A stretch of DNA of 26,094 bases from DASQPR01 sp035263025 (GCA_035263025.1 DATFRR010000183.1:1-26094); one strand, 5' to 3'; positions 1 through 8,420 are shown, counted from the first letter of the stretch. Notes: generated by a model not told the origin, from the sequence alone. Translations and numbers: made by a program.

Positions 1-2
1 CG

Positions 3-950
3 ATCCGGCAACCGGGCGCCGTCACGGGTACCGTCGGCGCAAAGCCGACCTACGGCGGCACCTCCCGCTACGGCCTGATCGCGTTTTCGTCCAGTCTGGA
101 CACGCCCGGACCGTGTGCGCGCACTGTGGAGGACGCGGCGATGCTGCACGCGATCATCGCTGGACACGATCCTCGTGACTCGACGTCGATCCCGGCACCG
201 GTGCCGGACGTGGTGGGCGCGGCGCGACAGGGTGCGACCGGTGACCTGAGCGGCGTACGGATCGGGCTGGTCAGCCAGTTCAGCGGCGACGGCGGGGAAC
301 CCGGTGTGATGTCGGCGTTCCGCGATGCCGTGGACGCGTTCGCGAAGCTGGGCGCCGAAGTAATCGAGGTGTCGTGCCCACACTTCGAGTACGCATTGCC
401 GGCCTACTACCTGATCGCGCCCAGCGAGTGCTCGTCCAACTTGGCGCGCTTCGACGGCGTACGGTTCGGTCTTCGGGCCGGCGACGACGGCGTACGAGCG
501 CTCGAAGAAGTCATGTCGATCACGCGCGACAAGGGATTCGGGCCGGAAGTGAAGCGGCGCATCATCCTCGGTACGTATGCGCTCTCGTCCGGCTACTACG
601 ACGCGTACTACGGGCAGGCGCAAAAGGTCCGTACCCTCATCACCCGCGACTTCACCGCCGCGTTCGAGCAGGCCGATGTGCTCGTAGCGCCGACCACGCC
701 GTTCGTGGCGTTCCCGTTCGGCGCGCGCACCGACGACCCGTACCAGATGTATCTCGCGGATCTGTTCACCATCCCGAGCAACCTCTACGGCGGCCCCGCG
801 GTTTCGGTGCCGTGCGGGCTGTCCGAAGGTCTTCCGGTCGGCCTGCAGGTGATGGCGCCGACCATGGCCGACGACCGGATGTACCGGGTGGCCGCGGCGC
901 TCGAGACAGCGATCCCACCGCTCACGCCGCCCACGTTGACCGCGTCGTGA
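3..950 (+). CDS. gatA: GatA, amidase subunit of aspartyl/glutamyl-tRNA amidotransferase (5' end outside window)
   Basis: GatA releases ammonia from glutamine for the GatCAB complex, which converts Glu-tRNA(Gln) and/or Asp-tRNA(Asn) in the cytoplasm. The frame is open from the left edge and gives the last ~315 residues. It begins IRQPGAVTGTVG, the stretch that directly follows the catalytic Ser of the amidase signature, so the nucleophile itself is just outside the window. Visible family landmarks are KPTYGGTSRYGLIAF, SSLDTPGPCARTVEDAA, HDPRDSTSI and, near the end, IPSNLYGGPAVSVPCG and LPVGLQVMAP. The C-terminus looks complete. The next gene starts inside the stop codon (GTGA overlap). gatB lies ~1.2 kb downstream, separated by two other genes. 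Identity is near certain; the true start is not visible. Confidence 0.96.
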   Translation: MRQPGAVTGTVGAKPTYGGTSRYGLIAFSSSLDTPGPCARTVEDAAMLHAIIAGHDPRDSTSIPAPVPDVVGAARQGATGDLSGVRIGLVSQFSGDGGEPGVMSAFRDAVDAFAKLGAEVIEVSCPHFEYALPAYYLIAPSECSSNLARFDGVRFGLRAGDDGVRALEEVMSITRDKGFGPEVKRRIILGTYALSSGYYDAYYGQAQKVRTLITRDFTAAFEQADVLVAPTTPFVAFPFGARTDDPYQMYLADLFTIPSNLYGGPAVSVPCGLSEGLPVGLQVMAPTMADDRMYRVAAALETAIPPLTPPTLTAS

Positions 951-1366
951 GCGTCGCACCGGCCGCCGGGTCGAGCGCGGCGGCGAAGAAACTGGGCATC
1001 AAGGCCGGCACGCGCGCGGTCGTGCTGAACGCGCCGGACGGTGCGATCGGCAAGCTCGAACCGCTGCCGGACGGGGCGAGCGTGACACCGCGTGCCACCA
1101 AGAACGCCGGAGACGTGGTGGTGCTCTTCGCGCCCGATTCGGCCGCGGTGCGTGCCTGGCTGACCAAGGCGGTCGACGCGGGCAAGCCGCGCGGCCTGCT
1201 GTGGGTCTGCTATCCCAAGGGCGGCAAGAAGGCGGGTACCGATCTCAACCGCGACCTCCTGTGGGCACAGCTTGGCGAGCACGGGCTGACCGGAGTAACG
1301 CTGGTCGCGTTCGACGACACATGGTCGGCGATGCGCTTCCGGCCGGCCGACGAGGTCGGCACCTGA
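947..1366 (+). CDS. DUF3052-family protein
   Basis: A 139-residue protein whose GTG start overlaps the gatA TGA (GTGA), so translation is probably coupled to gatA. Family-type features are KKLGIKAGTRAVVLNAPDG near residues 15-33, VVLFAPDS in the middle, the LLWVCYPKGGKK and TDLNRDLLWAQL blocks, and a C-terminal VAFDDTWSAMRFRP. These match the small single-domain DUF3052 proteins of Actinobacteria, whose biochemical role is unknown to me. The same frame is open upstream inside gatA, but that part is an out-of-frame shadow of gatA and the conserved domain begins only after the GTG. The Ala-rich first dozen residues suggest the exact start could be a few codons off. Confidence 0.8.
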   Translation: MSVAPAAGSSAAAKKLGIKAGTRAVVLNAPDGAIGKLEPLPDGASVTPRATKNAGDVVVLFAPDSAAVRAWLTKAVDAGKPRGLLWVCYPKGGKKAGTDLNRDLLWAQLGEHGLTGVTLVAFDDTWSAMRFRPADEVGT

Positions 1367-1426
1367 CACGGTTCCGGACACACCCGTACCGGCCAAAAGC
1401 CCAGCCGTACCCGCCAAGATCGTGAG

Positions 1427-2008
1427 TTACCGCGGACGCCAACCCGGGTCGCGACCGAAGCCGGCCAGCAGCCGGTCCTGAGGGTCGTCGCCAGACGACG
1501 ACATGCGGGGGCCGATCGCACCGCCCTCGCGGTACATCGCCTCCCGATCGGCGAACCAGTCCGCCACCGCGGCCACCACCTCCGGATCAAAGCGCCGGTC
1601 GCCGTCGGTCGCCGCGGCCAGGTCCCACCCGTGGATCAGGTGGTCGGCGGCGAGTTGGTAGAGGTATTCGCCGGCCGGAACGTCACCGAACGACAAGTGG
1701 ACGATCTTGGAGGTGTCGATGCGGGCCGACGAGTCGACCGCCTCGCGGCTCGCCGACGCGAACGCGCCGACCGGATCCGCGCCGAGCAGATCCCCCTCGT
1801 AGCGATCGCCGATCTCGGCCACCGTCGCGCCCTCGAGCATCGGCGCGGTCCACTTGTTCTCGTAGGTCAAGTGGTTCACGAGCGCTCGTACGTTCCAGTC
1901 GGCGCACGGCGTCGGCGCGGTCCACGCGCCGGAGCCGGCGGTGTCGATTCCGTCGACGCGCGCGGCGAACTCGCCGACCGCCCGGCGGTGAAGTTCGGTG
2001 ACATCCAT
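1427..2008 (-). CDS. TIGR03086 / mycothiol maleylpyruvate isomerase-like DinB-fold metal-binding protein
   Basis: A 193-residue protein of the DinB/MDMPI superfamily, typical of mycothiol-producing Actinobacteria. These four-helix proteins bind a divalent metal; some are thiol-dependent S-transferases or isomerases, but the substrate here is unknown. Visible motifs are the N-terminal PTPCADWNVRALVNHL, whose His is a likely metal ligand, and QLAADHLIHGWDLAAATD, giving the H-x3-H-x-W-D pattern. I chose the ATG at 2008 (MDVTELHRRAVGEF) because family similarity starts there; the frame is open 54 codons further up but that part is not family-like. The gene sits head-to-head with gatB, leaving a 121-bp divergent region, and interrupts the gatA-gatB pair on the opposite strand. 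Confidence 0.85.
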   Translation of the reverse strand: MDVTELHRRAVGEFAARVDGIDTAGSGAWTAPTPCADWNVRALVNHLTYENKWTAPMLEGATVAEIGDRYEGDLLGADPVGAFASASREAVDSSARIDTSKIVHLSFGDVPAGEYLYQLAADHLIHGWDLAAATDGDRRFDPEVVAAVADWFADREAMYREGGAIGPRMSSSGDDPQDRLLAGFGRDPGWRPR

Positions 2009-2116
2009 GACCGACAGTGTGCCCCCGATCACCGCACGGCCGCATCGATACCGGCGTCGGAGCACCTTCGGCGCGCCGCCCTCGGCGGCCGGCGACCGGC
2101 CTGCCGATGGGGCCAC

Positions 2117-2129
2117 TACGCTTGATCCC
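2117..2129 (+). promoter_or_regulatory. Probable -10 element for a leaderless gatB transcript
   Basis: TACGCT (2117-2122) fits TANNNT and lies 7 nt before the gatB GTG, so transcription would start at or next to the start codon. No Shine-Dalgarno sequence is visible in front of this GTG, which supports leaderless translation. I see no convincing -35. Confidence 0.42.
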
Positions 2130-3629
2130 GTGAGTACGACGAGCGTGTCCACCACGTACGAGGACGCCACGGGCCGCTACGAACCCGTTATTGGGCTCGA
2201 GACGCACGTGGAACTCGGCACCGTGACGAAGATGTTCTGTGGCTGCCCGACCGATTTCGGCGCCGAGCCGAACACCCAGATCTGCCCGGTGTGCCTCGGC
2301 CTGCCCGGCTCACTGCCGGTGGCAAACCGGGTCGCGATCGAGGCGACCATCCGGATCGGTCTCGCGCTCGGCTGCACGATCGCGTCGTGGTGCCGGTTCG
2401 CGCGGAAGAACTACTTCTACCCGGACATGCCGAAGAACTTCCAGATCAGCCAGTACGACGAACCGTTGTGCACGAACGGCTTCCTGGACGTCGACGTGGA
2501 CGGCGAGACGGTGCGGGTCGGCATCGAACGCGTGCACCTGGAGGAGGACACCGGCAAGACGCTGCACATCGGCGGCGCCACCGGTCGCATCCACGGCGCC
2601 ACCGAGTCGCTCGTCGACTACAACCGCGCCGGCATCCCGCTGGTGGAGATCGTCACCAAGCCGGTGCCCGGCACCGGTGCGATGGCTCCAGAGGTCGCGC
2701 GCGCGTACGTCACCGAGCTTCGCGACGTGATCCGGGCACTGAACGTCTCCGACGTACGCATGGAGCAAGGCTCGTTGCGCTGCGACGTCAACACTTCGCT
2801 GAACCGGCCGGGCGAGGCATGGGGCACGCGTACCGAGACGAAGAACGTGAACTCGCTGCGCAGTGTCGAGCGCGCGGTACGCAGTGAGATCCTCCGCCAG
2901 GCCGCCGTACTCGACGCCGGTGGGCGGATCATCCAGGAGACGCGCCACTTCCACGAGGAGACCGGCGAGACGACAAGCGGCCGCAGCAAGGAAGAGGCGA
3001 CCGACTACCGATACTTCCCGGAGCCGGACCTCGTCCCGCTCGCTCCCGACGCAGCGTGGGTCGAGGAGTTGCGTGCGACGCTGCCCGAGCTGCCGCGCGA
3101 CCGGCGCCGACGGCTGTGCGCCGAGTGGGGACTGTCCGAGTTCGACATGCGGTCGGTGGCCAACGCGGGCGCCGTCGGGTTGATCGAGGCGACGGTCGCC
3201 GCGGGCACTACGCCGGACGCGGCGCGCAAGTGGTGGCTGGGCGAGCTGGCGCGCCACGCGAACGCCACGAACACCGACCTCGACGCGCTCGGCGTCGCGC
3301 CGGCCGACGTCGCCGAGCTGCAGGGGCTCGTGGATGACGGGAAGCTCACCGACAAGCTCGCACGGACCGTGCTCGAGGGCGTGATCGCCGGCGAGGGTAC
3401 GCCGACCGAGGTGATGACCGCGCGCGGCTTCGAGGTCGTCTCGGATACCGGTGCGCTGACCGTGGCGATCGACGCGGCCATCGAGGCGAACCCGGACGTC
3501 GCGGCGAAGGTACGCGACGGCAAGGTACAGGCGGCCGGCGTACTCGTCGGCGCGGTCATGAAGGCAACGCGCAACCAGGCCGACGCGAAGACCGTTCGCG
3601 AGATGATCCTGGCGCGGCTTTCGGCGTAG
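2130..3629 (+). CDS. gatB: GatB, aspartyl/glutamyl-tRNA amidotransferase subunit B
   Basis: A 499-residue protein, normal length for GatB, which binds and phosphorylates the mischarged tRNA and receives ammonia from GatA. Features in order: EPVIGLETHVEL (about 20-31), a Cys cluster MFCGC...CPVCLGLPGSLPVAN fitting the known zinc site, KNYFYPDMPKNFQISQYDEP, HLEEDTGK, DYNRAGIPLVEIVTKP, MEQGSLRCDVNTS, GTRTETKNVNSLRSVERA, and ATDYRYFPEPDLVPL. The C-terminal ~150 residues form the helical, YqeY-like tail domain used for tRNA recognition. The GTG at 2130 is chosen because the family sequence begins there; the frame is open further upstream to 1998, but that would run through the divergent gene's start. 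gatC is not in the window. Confidence 0.97.
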   Translation: MSTTSVSTTYEDATGRYEPVIGLETHVELGTVTKMFCGCPTDFGAEPNTQICPVCLGLPGSLPVANRVAIEATIRIGLALGCTIASWCRFARKNYFYPDMPKNFQISQYDEPLCTNGFLDVDVDGETVRVGIERVHLEEDTGKTLHIGGATGRIHGATESLVDYNRAGIPLVEIVTKPVPGTGAMAPEVARAYVTELRDVIRALNVSDVRMEQGSLRCDVNTSLNRPGEAWGTRTETKNVNSLRSVERAVRSEILRQAAVLDAGGRIIQETRHFHEETGETTSGRSKEEATDYRYFPEPDLVPLAPDAAWVEELRATLPELPRDRRRRLCAEWGLSEFDMRSVANAGAVGLIEATVAAGTTPDAARKWWLGELARHANATNTDLDALGVAPADVAELQGLVDDGKLTDKLARTVLEGVIAGEGTPTEVMTARGFEVVSDTGALTVAIDAAIEANPDVAAKVRDGKVQAAGVLVGAVMKATRNQADAKTVREMILARLSA

Positions 3630-3673
3630 CCGCCGGCTCGCCGCGCCGGCCGGCGCAACCGCTGTCGGGAGTA

Positions 3674-5359
3674 CTACTGGCCGTCGGTTGGGCTCGACGA
3701 CGAGCCGGACGGCGTCGGCAACGGCGGCGCGGTCGGCGGCGTATCGAACGCGATCACGTGCCGGTCCAGCGTGACCTGCGATTCGCCGGTGCCGCCGAGC
3801 GTGATCTCGTCGTACGCCTGCAGGGTGTGGGTGGTGTCGAAGTAGAGCACGGACATCTCGAGCGGCGTCGGCGTCTCGCCCTGCAGGCCACGCAGCCCGG
3901 CACCGCCGGTCGAACCCTCCACGAGCATCAGCGTCTTCTGCTCGCCGGCCACCGGCGGTAGGAATTCGGTCTCCCGGTGGTGGAGGTGTCCGGCGAGCAC
4001 GAGTGGCACCGTGCCGGACAGCGGCGTCGCGGACGCCGGATCATGTACCAGCGCGATGTTCACCGGTGTGGCGTTCGCGCTGATGGTGTCCGCGAGGATC
4101 TGCCCGGACGCGAGCACCGGATCGGCCGGTGAGTTCGGTGGTGCTTCGTTCTCGATCGACTTGTCCGGCGTGAAGCGGGGGTCGCCGATGCCGGCGATCG
4201 TCAGCCCCTTGACCGTCACGACGTTGTTCTCCAGCACGATCGCGTTGCGCTGCCGGGCCACCGCGCGCGCGGTCGTCTCGGAGTCATGGTTGCCGCGGAT
4301 GTAGACGTAGGGGACGCCGAGCTTGCCGATCGGGTCGACGAACGAGGACTCCATCGGCGTACCCCAGTCGTTGATGTCCCCGGTGTCGATCACCAGATCG
4401 ATATGGAACTGGCTGACCGCGGTCGAGATCACCGACCATGCGGCCGGGTTGAGGTGCAGATCGGAGATGTGCAGCACGCGGATCGTGTCCGGACTCGGCT
4501 GGAAGACCGGCAGCGTGCTGACCGTCGAATAGAGCCGGCTCACGTTCGCGACCAGGCCTTGCAACTCGACGCGGTACGCGTCGAACTGGTTCGCGATCGT
4601 CCGTGCGTCGCCGACCACGGCCGGCGCGTTTGCGAGCAGGCCCTGGTAGGTCGGCTCCTCGATGGCCTGTGGGCGGAACGACGTGAGCGCGTTCGCCCCG
4701 GACCCGAGCACCACCGCGAGCGCCAGGCCGCCGCAGACCGCTACCCGCCCGATCCGCCGGAAGACGACCGCCGCGAGCAACATCGAGCCCAACACGGCGA
4801 CCGCGGCACTTTGGATCAGCAGCCGGGCCGCGCCGTCCTCGAGTTGCGGCAGGGCAGAGTCGCTGGCCTGCCGAACGCTGCGCGGATCCTGCAGGAATCG
4901 CTTCGCACGCGACTCGTCGAGGCTGTCCACGCGGATGCTGAGATGCGCCGGGCCGTTGTGTGTGTCGACCCGGAGCGACCCGAGCGGCGGGATCTGCACG
5001 TCCGTGCCACCGGCCGTGGAGGGCTGCAGCGCGAACGTCGTGCTGAACGGGCCGATGTCCTGGCGGACGTGACCGCCGAGACGCAGCGCAATGCCGGTGC
5101 CGAGGGCGGTCACTGTGATGATCGCGAGGATCAGACCCGCGACCCGCCAGCCACGACGCCCGACCCGGCCGCCGCTACCGTGATCATCGTCGTGGTCATC
5201 GCCGGTTTGGCGGGTACGGCGAACCGCGGCGTACGCATCGCGAGCGCGCCGCCGCGCCGATGCGACCAATGCCGCGAATCGACCGTCGCCAACCACCCGA
5301 CAATCATGCCCGCGCACGGTCGGAGTAATCCGCACATTGTGACGCGCCCCGCCGATCAC
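3674..5359 (-). CDS. Membrane-anchored calcineurin-like metallophosphoesterase
   Basis: About 561 residues from the first GTG (5359). It carries the full dinuclear-metal phosphoesterase motif set: DLHLNP (D300, H302), GDINDWG (327-333), GNHDSE (356-361), the His of ALVHDP (H439) and GHLHHRE (457-463). Three hydrophobic segments are visible at about 73-93, 180-200 and 204-222, so the catalytic domain (about 293-540) follows a membrane anchor and is probably exposed outside the membrane; the topology is inferred. A coiled-coil-like stretch (250-285) links the two parts. The N-terminal ~70 residues are basic and acidic low complexity (GDDHDDDHGSGG), so the true start could be internal. The C-terminus is Pro/Ser-rich. 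The substrate is unknown. It lies 56 bp downstream of the LppZ-like gene on the same strand and may share its transcript. Confidence 0.86.
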   Translation of the reverse strand: MIGGARHNVRITPTVRGHDCRVVGDGRFAALVASARRRARDAYAAVRRTRQTGDDHDDDHGSGGRVGRRGWRVAGLILAIITVTALGTGIALRLGGHVRQDIGPFSTTFALQPSTAGGTDVQIPPLGSLRVDTHNGPAHLSIRVDSLDESRAKRFLQDPRSVRQASDSALPQLEDGAARLLIQSAAVAVLGSMLLAAVVFRRIGRVAVCGGLALAVVLGSGANALTSFRPQAIEEPTYQGLLANAPAVVGDARTIANQFDAYRVELQGLVANVSRLYSTVSTLPVFQPSPDTIRVLHISDLHLNPAAWSVISTAVSQFHIDLVIDTGDINDWGTPMESSFVDPIGKLGVPYVYIRGNHDSETTARAVARQRNAIVLENNVVTVKGLTIAGIGDPRFTPDKSIENEAPPNSPADPVLASGQILADTISANATPVNIALVHDPASATPLSGTVPLVLAGHLHHRETEFLPPVAGEQKTLMLVEGSTGGAGLRGLQGETPTPLEMSVLYFDTTHTLQAYDEITLGGTGESQVTLDRHVIAFDTPPTAPPLPTPSGSSSSPTDGQ

Positions 5360-5415
5360 GTTTGAGCGCCGCGTGGCCGCGTGGTGACGAGCCGTAACAA
5401 ATCATGGTCTCGGCG

Positions 5416-6768
5416 TCAGAGGCGGCCGGCGCCCTCATCGGTGATGACCACGCGGAGGATCTGGTCGTCGTCGCTGGCCGGCGTGCCATCGCCATCGGTA
5501 TTCGAGGTGGTGATCCACAGCGAACCGTCCGGCGCGGTGACCGTGGTGCGAAGACGGCCGAATTGTCCGACCAGGCCGGGCTGCGGAGCGCCAAACACGG
5601 CACCGGCGGTGACCTGCATCAACCACAGCCGCTGACCGGTCAGGCAGGCGGTGGCGATGATGTCATCGATCGCCGCCACGCCAGCGCATCCGCTCTGGTC
5701 GGCGGGGAAGGTCTGGATCGGCGGGACGATGTGCGAGTCGCTCGGGCTGCCCGGACTCGGCGAGGCCGTTGGCCAGCCGTAGTTCGCGCCGGCTCGGATC
5801 GGGAGGACGCCGTCGTCGGTCCCCGCGGTATCGACCGTGAACATTTGCCCGGCGGCGTCCCAGGCGAAGCCCTGGACGTTGTGCAGTCCGATCGCGTAGA
5901 CGAGCGAGCCGCCGGCTACCGGCCGGCCGGTGGCGGTCATTCGGAGGATCTTGCCGGCGAGGCTCGCACGATTCTGGCTCAGCGCGGGTCGTCCGGTGTC
6001 TCCGGTCGACGCGTAGAGCATGTGGTCGGGGCCGAACGCGAGCCAACCGCCGTTGTCCGTCGCGCCACGCGGGATCCCGGTCAGGACGGGCTTCGGCGTG
6101 ATCGCTGGCGGCGGCGCGTCCGAGCCGCCGGCCGGTGGTGAACCCGGACCCGTGGACGGTGCGGGGGAGCCCGGTGGTGAGGCGGGCGATGCCGATGCCG
6201 GCGGAGCAAACGCGGACGCGGGCAGGCGTACGGTGCCGATCCGGTTGTCCTTCGCGGTCGAGTAGTAGAGGAACACCGTGTGGTCGGCGGTCACGTTCGG
6301 CGAAGCCGCGATGCCGAGCAGTCCGCCCTCGCCGGTCGGGTCGATGCCCGACACGGTCGCGATCGGCGTCACGGTCAGCCCGGTCGCCAGTTGTGGCAAC
6401 CCGACGCGCAGGATCTTGCCGGATGCTCGTTCCGTCACCAGCGCCGTGCCGTCCGGTAGGAACGCGAGACCCCACGGCGTTGACAGGTGCTTGGCCAGCA
6501 CATCGACGGTGGTGCTGCCGCCGTCGGACGGAATCGACGCGGACGGTGGCGGCAGGTTCGGCGGCTCGCCGCCCTGGTCGGGTGGCGGTGGCCCGAACGC
6601 ACACCCGGCCACGGTCACCGCCACCGCTGCGATCGTGGTCGCAGTCGCCAGGGCACGTCGCGCGATGGACCGCCGGGCGCCCGATCGTCGTACGCCATGC
6701 GGCGGGCACGGCGTGACGGTACGCAAACCGGGGGCGGTCACGCGCCCCAGCCTAACCGCCCGGCTCAC
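5416..6768 (-). CDS. lppZ: LppZ-like lipoprotein with a PQQ/GSDH-type beta-propeller
   Basis: About 450 residues from the GTG at 6768; a GTG about 9 codons later is also possible. The N-terminus has a basic region (RRSGARRSIARR), a hydrophobic stretch and a lipobox ending VTVAGC (Cys56), so the protein should be lipid-anchored outside the cell membrane. After a Pro-rich linker comes a soluble glucose/sorbosone dehydrogenase-type propeller: LSTPWGLAFLPDGTALVTER, GEGGLLGIAASP, NGGWLAFGPDHMLYASTGD, GANYGWP and VTAPDGSLWITTSN. Residues that bind PQQ or act in catalysis in sGDH look altered (see findings), as I recall is also true of mycobacterial LppZ, so it may be a binding protein rather than an enzyme. 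A Pro/Ser/Gly-rich insert (about 188-223) splits the propeller. The gene is divergent from the dehydrogenase gene with 44 bp between starts. Confidence 0.8.
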   Translation of the reverse strand: MSRAVRLGRVTAPGLRTVTPCPPHGVRRSGARRSIARRALATATTIAAVAVTVAGCAFGPPPPDQGGEPPNLPPPSASIPSDGGSTTVDVLAKHLSTPWGLAFLPDGTALVTERASGKILRVGLPQLATGLTVTPIATVSGIDPTGEGGLLGIAASPNVTADHTVFLYYSTAKDNRIGTVRLPASAFAPPASASPASPPGSPAPSTGPGSPPAGGSDAPPPAITPKPVLTGIPRGATDNGGWLAFGPDHMLYASTGDTGRPALSQNRASLAGKILRMTATGRPVAGGSLVYAIGLHNVQGFAWDAAGQMFTVDTAGTDDGVLPIRAGANYGWPTASPSPGSPSDSHIVPPIQTFPADQSGCAGVAAIDDIIATACLTGQRLWLMQVTAGAVFGAPQPGLVGQFGRLRTTVTAPDGSLWITTSNTDGDGTPASDDDQILRVVITDEGAGRL

Positions 6769-6798
6769 GGTCTTTCGTACAGCGCGATCCGCGCCAGA

Positions 6799-6812
6799 TA
6801 TCGTCGTTACCC
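6799..6812 (+). promoter_or_regulatory. Probable -10 element for a leaderless 2-hydroxyacid dehydrogenase transcript
   Basis: TATCGT (6799-6804) fits TANNNT and is followed by 8 nt and then the GTG start. There is no Shine-Dalgarno sequence, so a leaderless mRNA is likely. The 44-bp gap to the divergent lppZ start leaves little room for two separate promoters. Confidence 0.36.
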
Positions 6813-7730
6813 GTGACCGTCTGGCTGCCGTACCCGTATCCGCGCGACCTGTTCGCCGGCCTGCCGTTGACCGGCGCGCTCTGCCCGAGCGTCGACGAGC
6901 TGCCGGGCGACCCGGCCGAAGTCGACGTGCTCGTGCCGCCGTTCCTTTCGTTCGGCCCCATCATCGAGTTGACCGAGTCGATGCCCAACCTGCGTCTCGT
7001 CCAGCTGCTGAGTGCGGGCGCGGACGCGTGGATCGGCCGGCTGCCGGACACCGTGACGCTGTGCGACGCCCGTGGCGTACACAATGCGTCGACCGCCGAG
7101 TGGGCGCTCACCGCGATGCTCACGTGGCTGCGTACGTTCCCGGCCTTCGTACGCGCGCAGTCCGAGCAACATTGGCTCGGCCGTGACGAGATCGGGCTCG
7201 CGCCGGAGCTGACCGGCAAACGCGTGCTGATCGTCGGCGCCGGTGCGATCGGTGAGGCGCTGGCCGCCCGCGTTATCGCATGCGAGGCGAGCGTCGTGAA
7301 GGTGGCGCGTACCGCCCGGGACAGCGTCTACGGCGTGAGCGACCTGCCGAAGCTGCTACCGGACGTGGACGTCGTCGTGCTGCTGCTGCCGCTCACCACC
7401 GAGACCACCGGACTTGTCGACGCCTCGTTCCTGGCCCGGATGCGGGACGGCGCGCTGCTCGTCAACGCGGCTCGCGGACCGATCGTGGTGACCGACGCGC
7501 TGGTCGCGGAACTCGCCACCGGCCGGATCTCCGCGGTGCTCGACGTCACCGATCCGGAGCCGCTGCCGGACGGGCACCCGTTGTGGTCGATGCCGAACGT
7601 CCTCATCACGCCGCACGTCGGCGGCGCGGTCGCCGGGCTGCTGCCGAGGGCTTATCGGCTGGTGCGTACGCAACTCGAGCGTTACGTCGCCGGTGAGCCG
7701 CTGGAAAACGTGGTGACCGGCGACTACTGA
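6813..7730 (+). CDS. D-isomer-specific 2-hydroxyacid dehydrogenase, NAD-binding
   Basis: A 305-residue cytoplasmic oxidoreductase that should interconvert a 2-hydroxyacid and a 2-oxoacid with NAD(P)H; the substrate cannot be read from sequence. The Rossmann motif is GAGAIG (142-147, in KRVLIVGAGAIGEALAARV). Catalytic residues expected for the family are present: Arg in VNAARGPIV (R221), Glu in DPEPLP (E249) and His in LITPHVGG (H268). The segment VARTARD (164-170), after the second Rossmann strand, has Arg where NAD enzymes often have Asp, which may favour NADPH. It is shorter than serA-type enzymes and lacks an ACT domain, so it is not phosphoglycerate dehydrogenase of the usual kind. Its stop overlaps the convergent PH-domain gene by 7 bp. 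Confidence 0.9.
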   Translation: MTVWLPYPYPRDLFAGLPLTGALCPSVDELPGDPAEVDVLVPPFLSFGPIIELTESMPNLRLVQLLSAGADAWIGRLPDTVTLCDARGVHNASTAEWALTAMLTWLRTFPAFVRAQSEQHWLGRDEIGLAPELTGKRVLIVGAGAIGEALAARVIACEASVVKVARTARDSVYGVSDLPKLLPDVDVVVLLLPLTTETTGLVDASFLARMRDGALLVNAARGPIVVTDALVAELATGRISAVLDVTDPEPLPDGHPLWSMPNVLITPHVGGAVAGLLPRAYRLVRTQLERYVAGEPLENVVTGDY

Positions 7731-8221
7731 TCGCTGACGGGTTCCGCGTCGGGTTCGCGTACCGGGGGCTCGGTTTCCGGATCGCCGGCTCGGTGTCGAC
7801 CGCCCGCCGCGGACATCGGATCTGGCGCGACGGTGGCGCGGCTGATGCGCTGACCGCTCGCCGCGACCAGCCGCGGAAGATCGTTACGGCTCACCGCGGC
7901 GAGCCGGATCGTTCGCCCGTCCGTGGTGCGGACGTAGACGCGACGACCGGCCGGCGCGAGCGCGGCGACTTCCGTCCACCCGATCCGCCGCGACGCCAGC
8001 GCCGCCCGGACCCGGAGCCCGTCCGCGTCGGCGTCGGTGCCGGCACGAGCGCCCCACACCGCCACGGCGAGCGGGATCAGCAGGATCAACACCAGGAAAT
8101 ACGCGTACGCGTGCACCGGGCCGTGCCCGAATCCGACGGTGGCCACCGGGATCGCGCCGAGAAAGCCGAGGATGCCGGCAAGGCAGATCGACACGTTGTA
8201 ACGAAATCGGACGCGCTCCAC
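7724..8221 (-). CDS. Two-TM PH-domain membrane protein (CFP-6-like, low-molecular-weight antigen 6 family)
   Basis: 165 residues from the GTG at 8221 (VERVRFRYNVS); the frame continues to a TTG at 8281, but the added 20 residues are low complexity. Two hydrophobic helices lie at about 10-30 and 37-58. They are followed by a bacterial PH-like domain at about 61-120 (GTDADADGLRVRAALASRRI, GWTEVAALAP, VYVRTTDGRTIRLAAV), as in the PF10756-type proteins of Actinobacteria; the function is unknown. The last ~45 residues are polar and disordered. Its place after an lppZ-like gene and before the ilv genes resembles cfp6 of mycobacteria as I recall that locus, which supports the assignment. It is convergent with the dehydrogenase gene. 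Confidence 0.75.
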   Translation of the reverse strand: MERVRFRYNVSICLAGILGFLGAIPVATVGFGHGPVHAYAYFLVLILLIPLAVAVWGARAGTDADADGLRVRAALASRRIGWTEVAALAPAGRRVYVRTTDGRTIRLAAVSRNDLPRLVAASGQRISRATVAPDPMSAAGGRHRAGDPETEPPVREPDAEPVSDQ

Positions 8222-8332
8222 CGGCGAATTGTTCCACCGACCGGGTGATCCGCCCACGCCGGGTGCCGCCGAACGAACCAACCTTGTTCGGCCTGTGACG
8301 CCGACGTCTTCGCGGCGCGGCCGGTGCAGTCG

Positions 8333-8394
8333 TGACCTTGCGGGGATGTGGTTGGAACGCCGATGGCGGATCCATCAAAATCCCCGCAAGGTCA
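8333..8394. terminator. Perfect 15-bp inverted repeat with 32-nt loop, downstream of glyA
   Basis: Arm TGACCTTGCGGGGAT (8333-8347) is exactly complementary to 8380-8394. The 32-nt loop holds a second small hairpin, GATGG-CGGAT-CCATC (8362-8376). It begins 26 bp after the glyA stop codon (minus strand) and lies upstream of the PH-domain gene. There is no T-run, so it is a non-canonical terminator or mRNA-stabilising hairpin at best. A dispersed palindromic repeat is the alternative. Confidence 0.5.
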
Positions 8395-8420
8395 TGACTG
8401 GCCGCGGCTGGGCGCAGCGG

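Noticed and set aside
1998..2129. Upstream extension of gatB to a start at 1998
   Set aside because: The added 44 residues are not GatB-like, would overlap the divergent gene's start, and GatB similarity begins right after the GTG at 2130.
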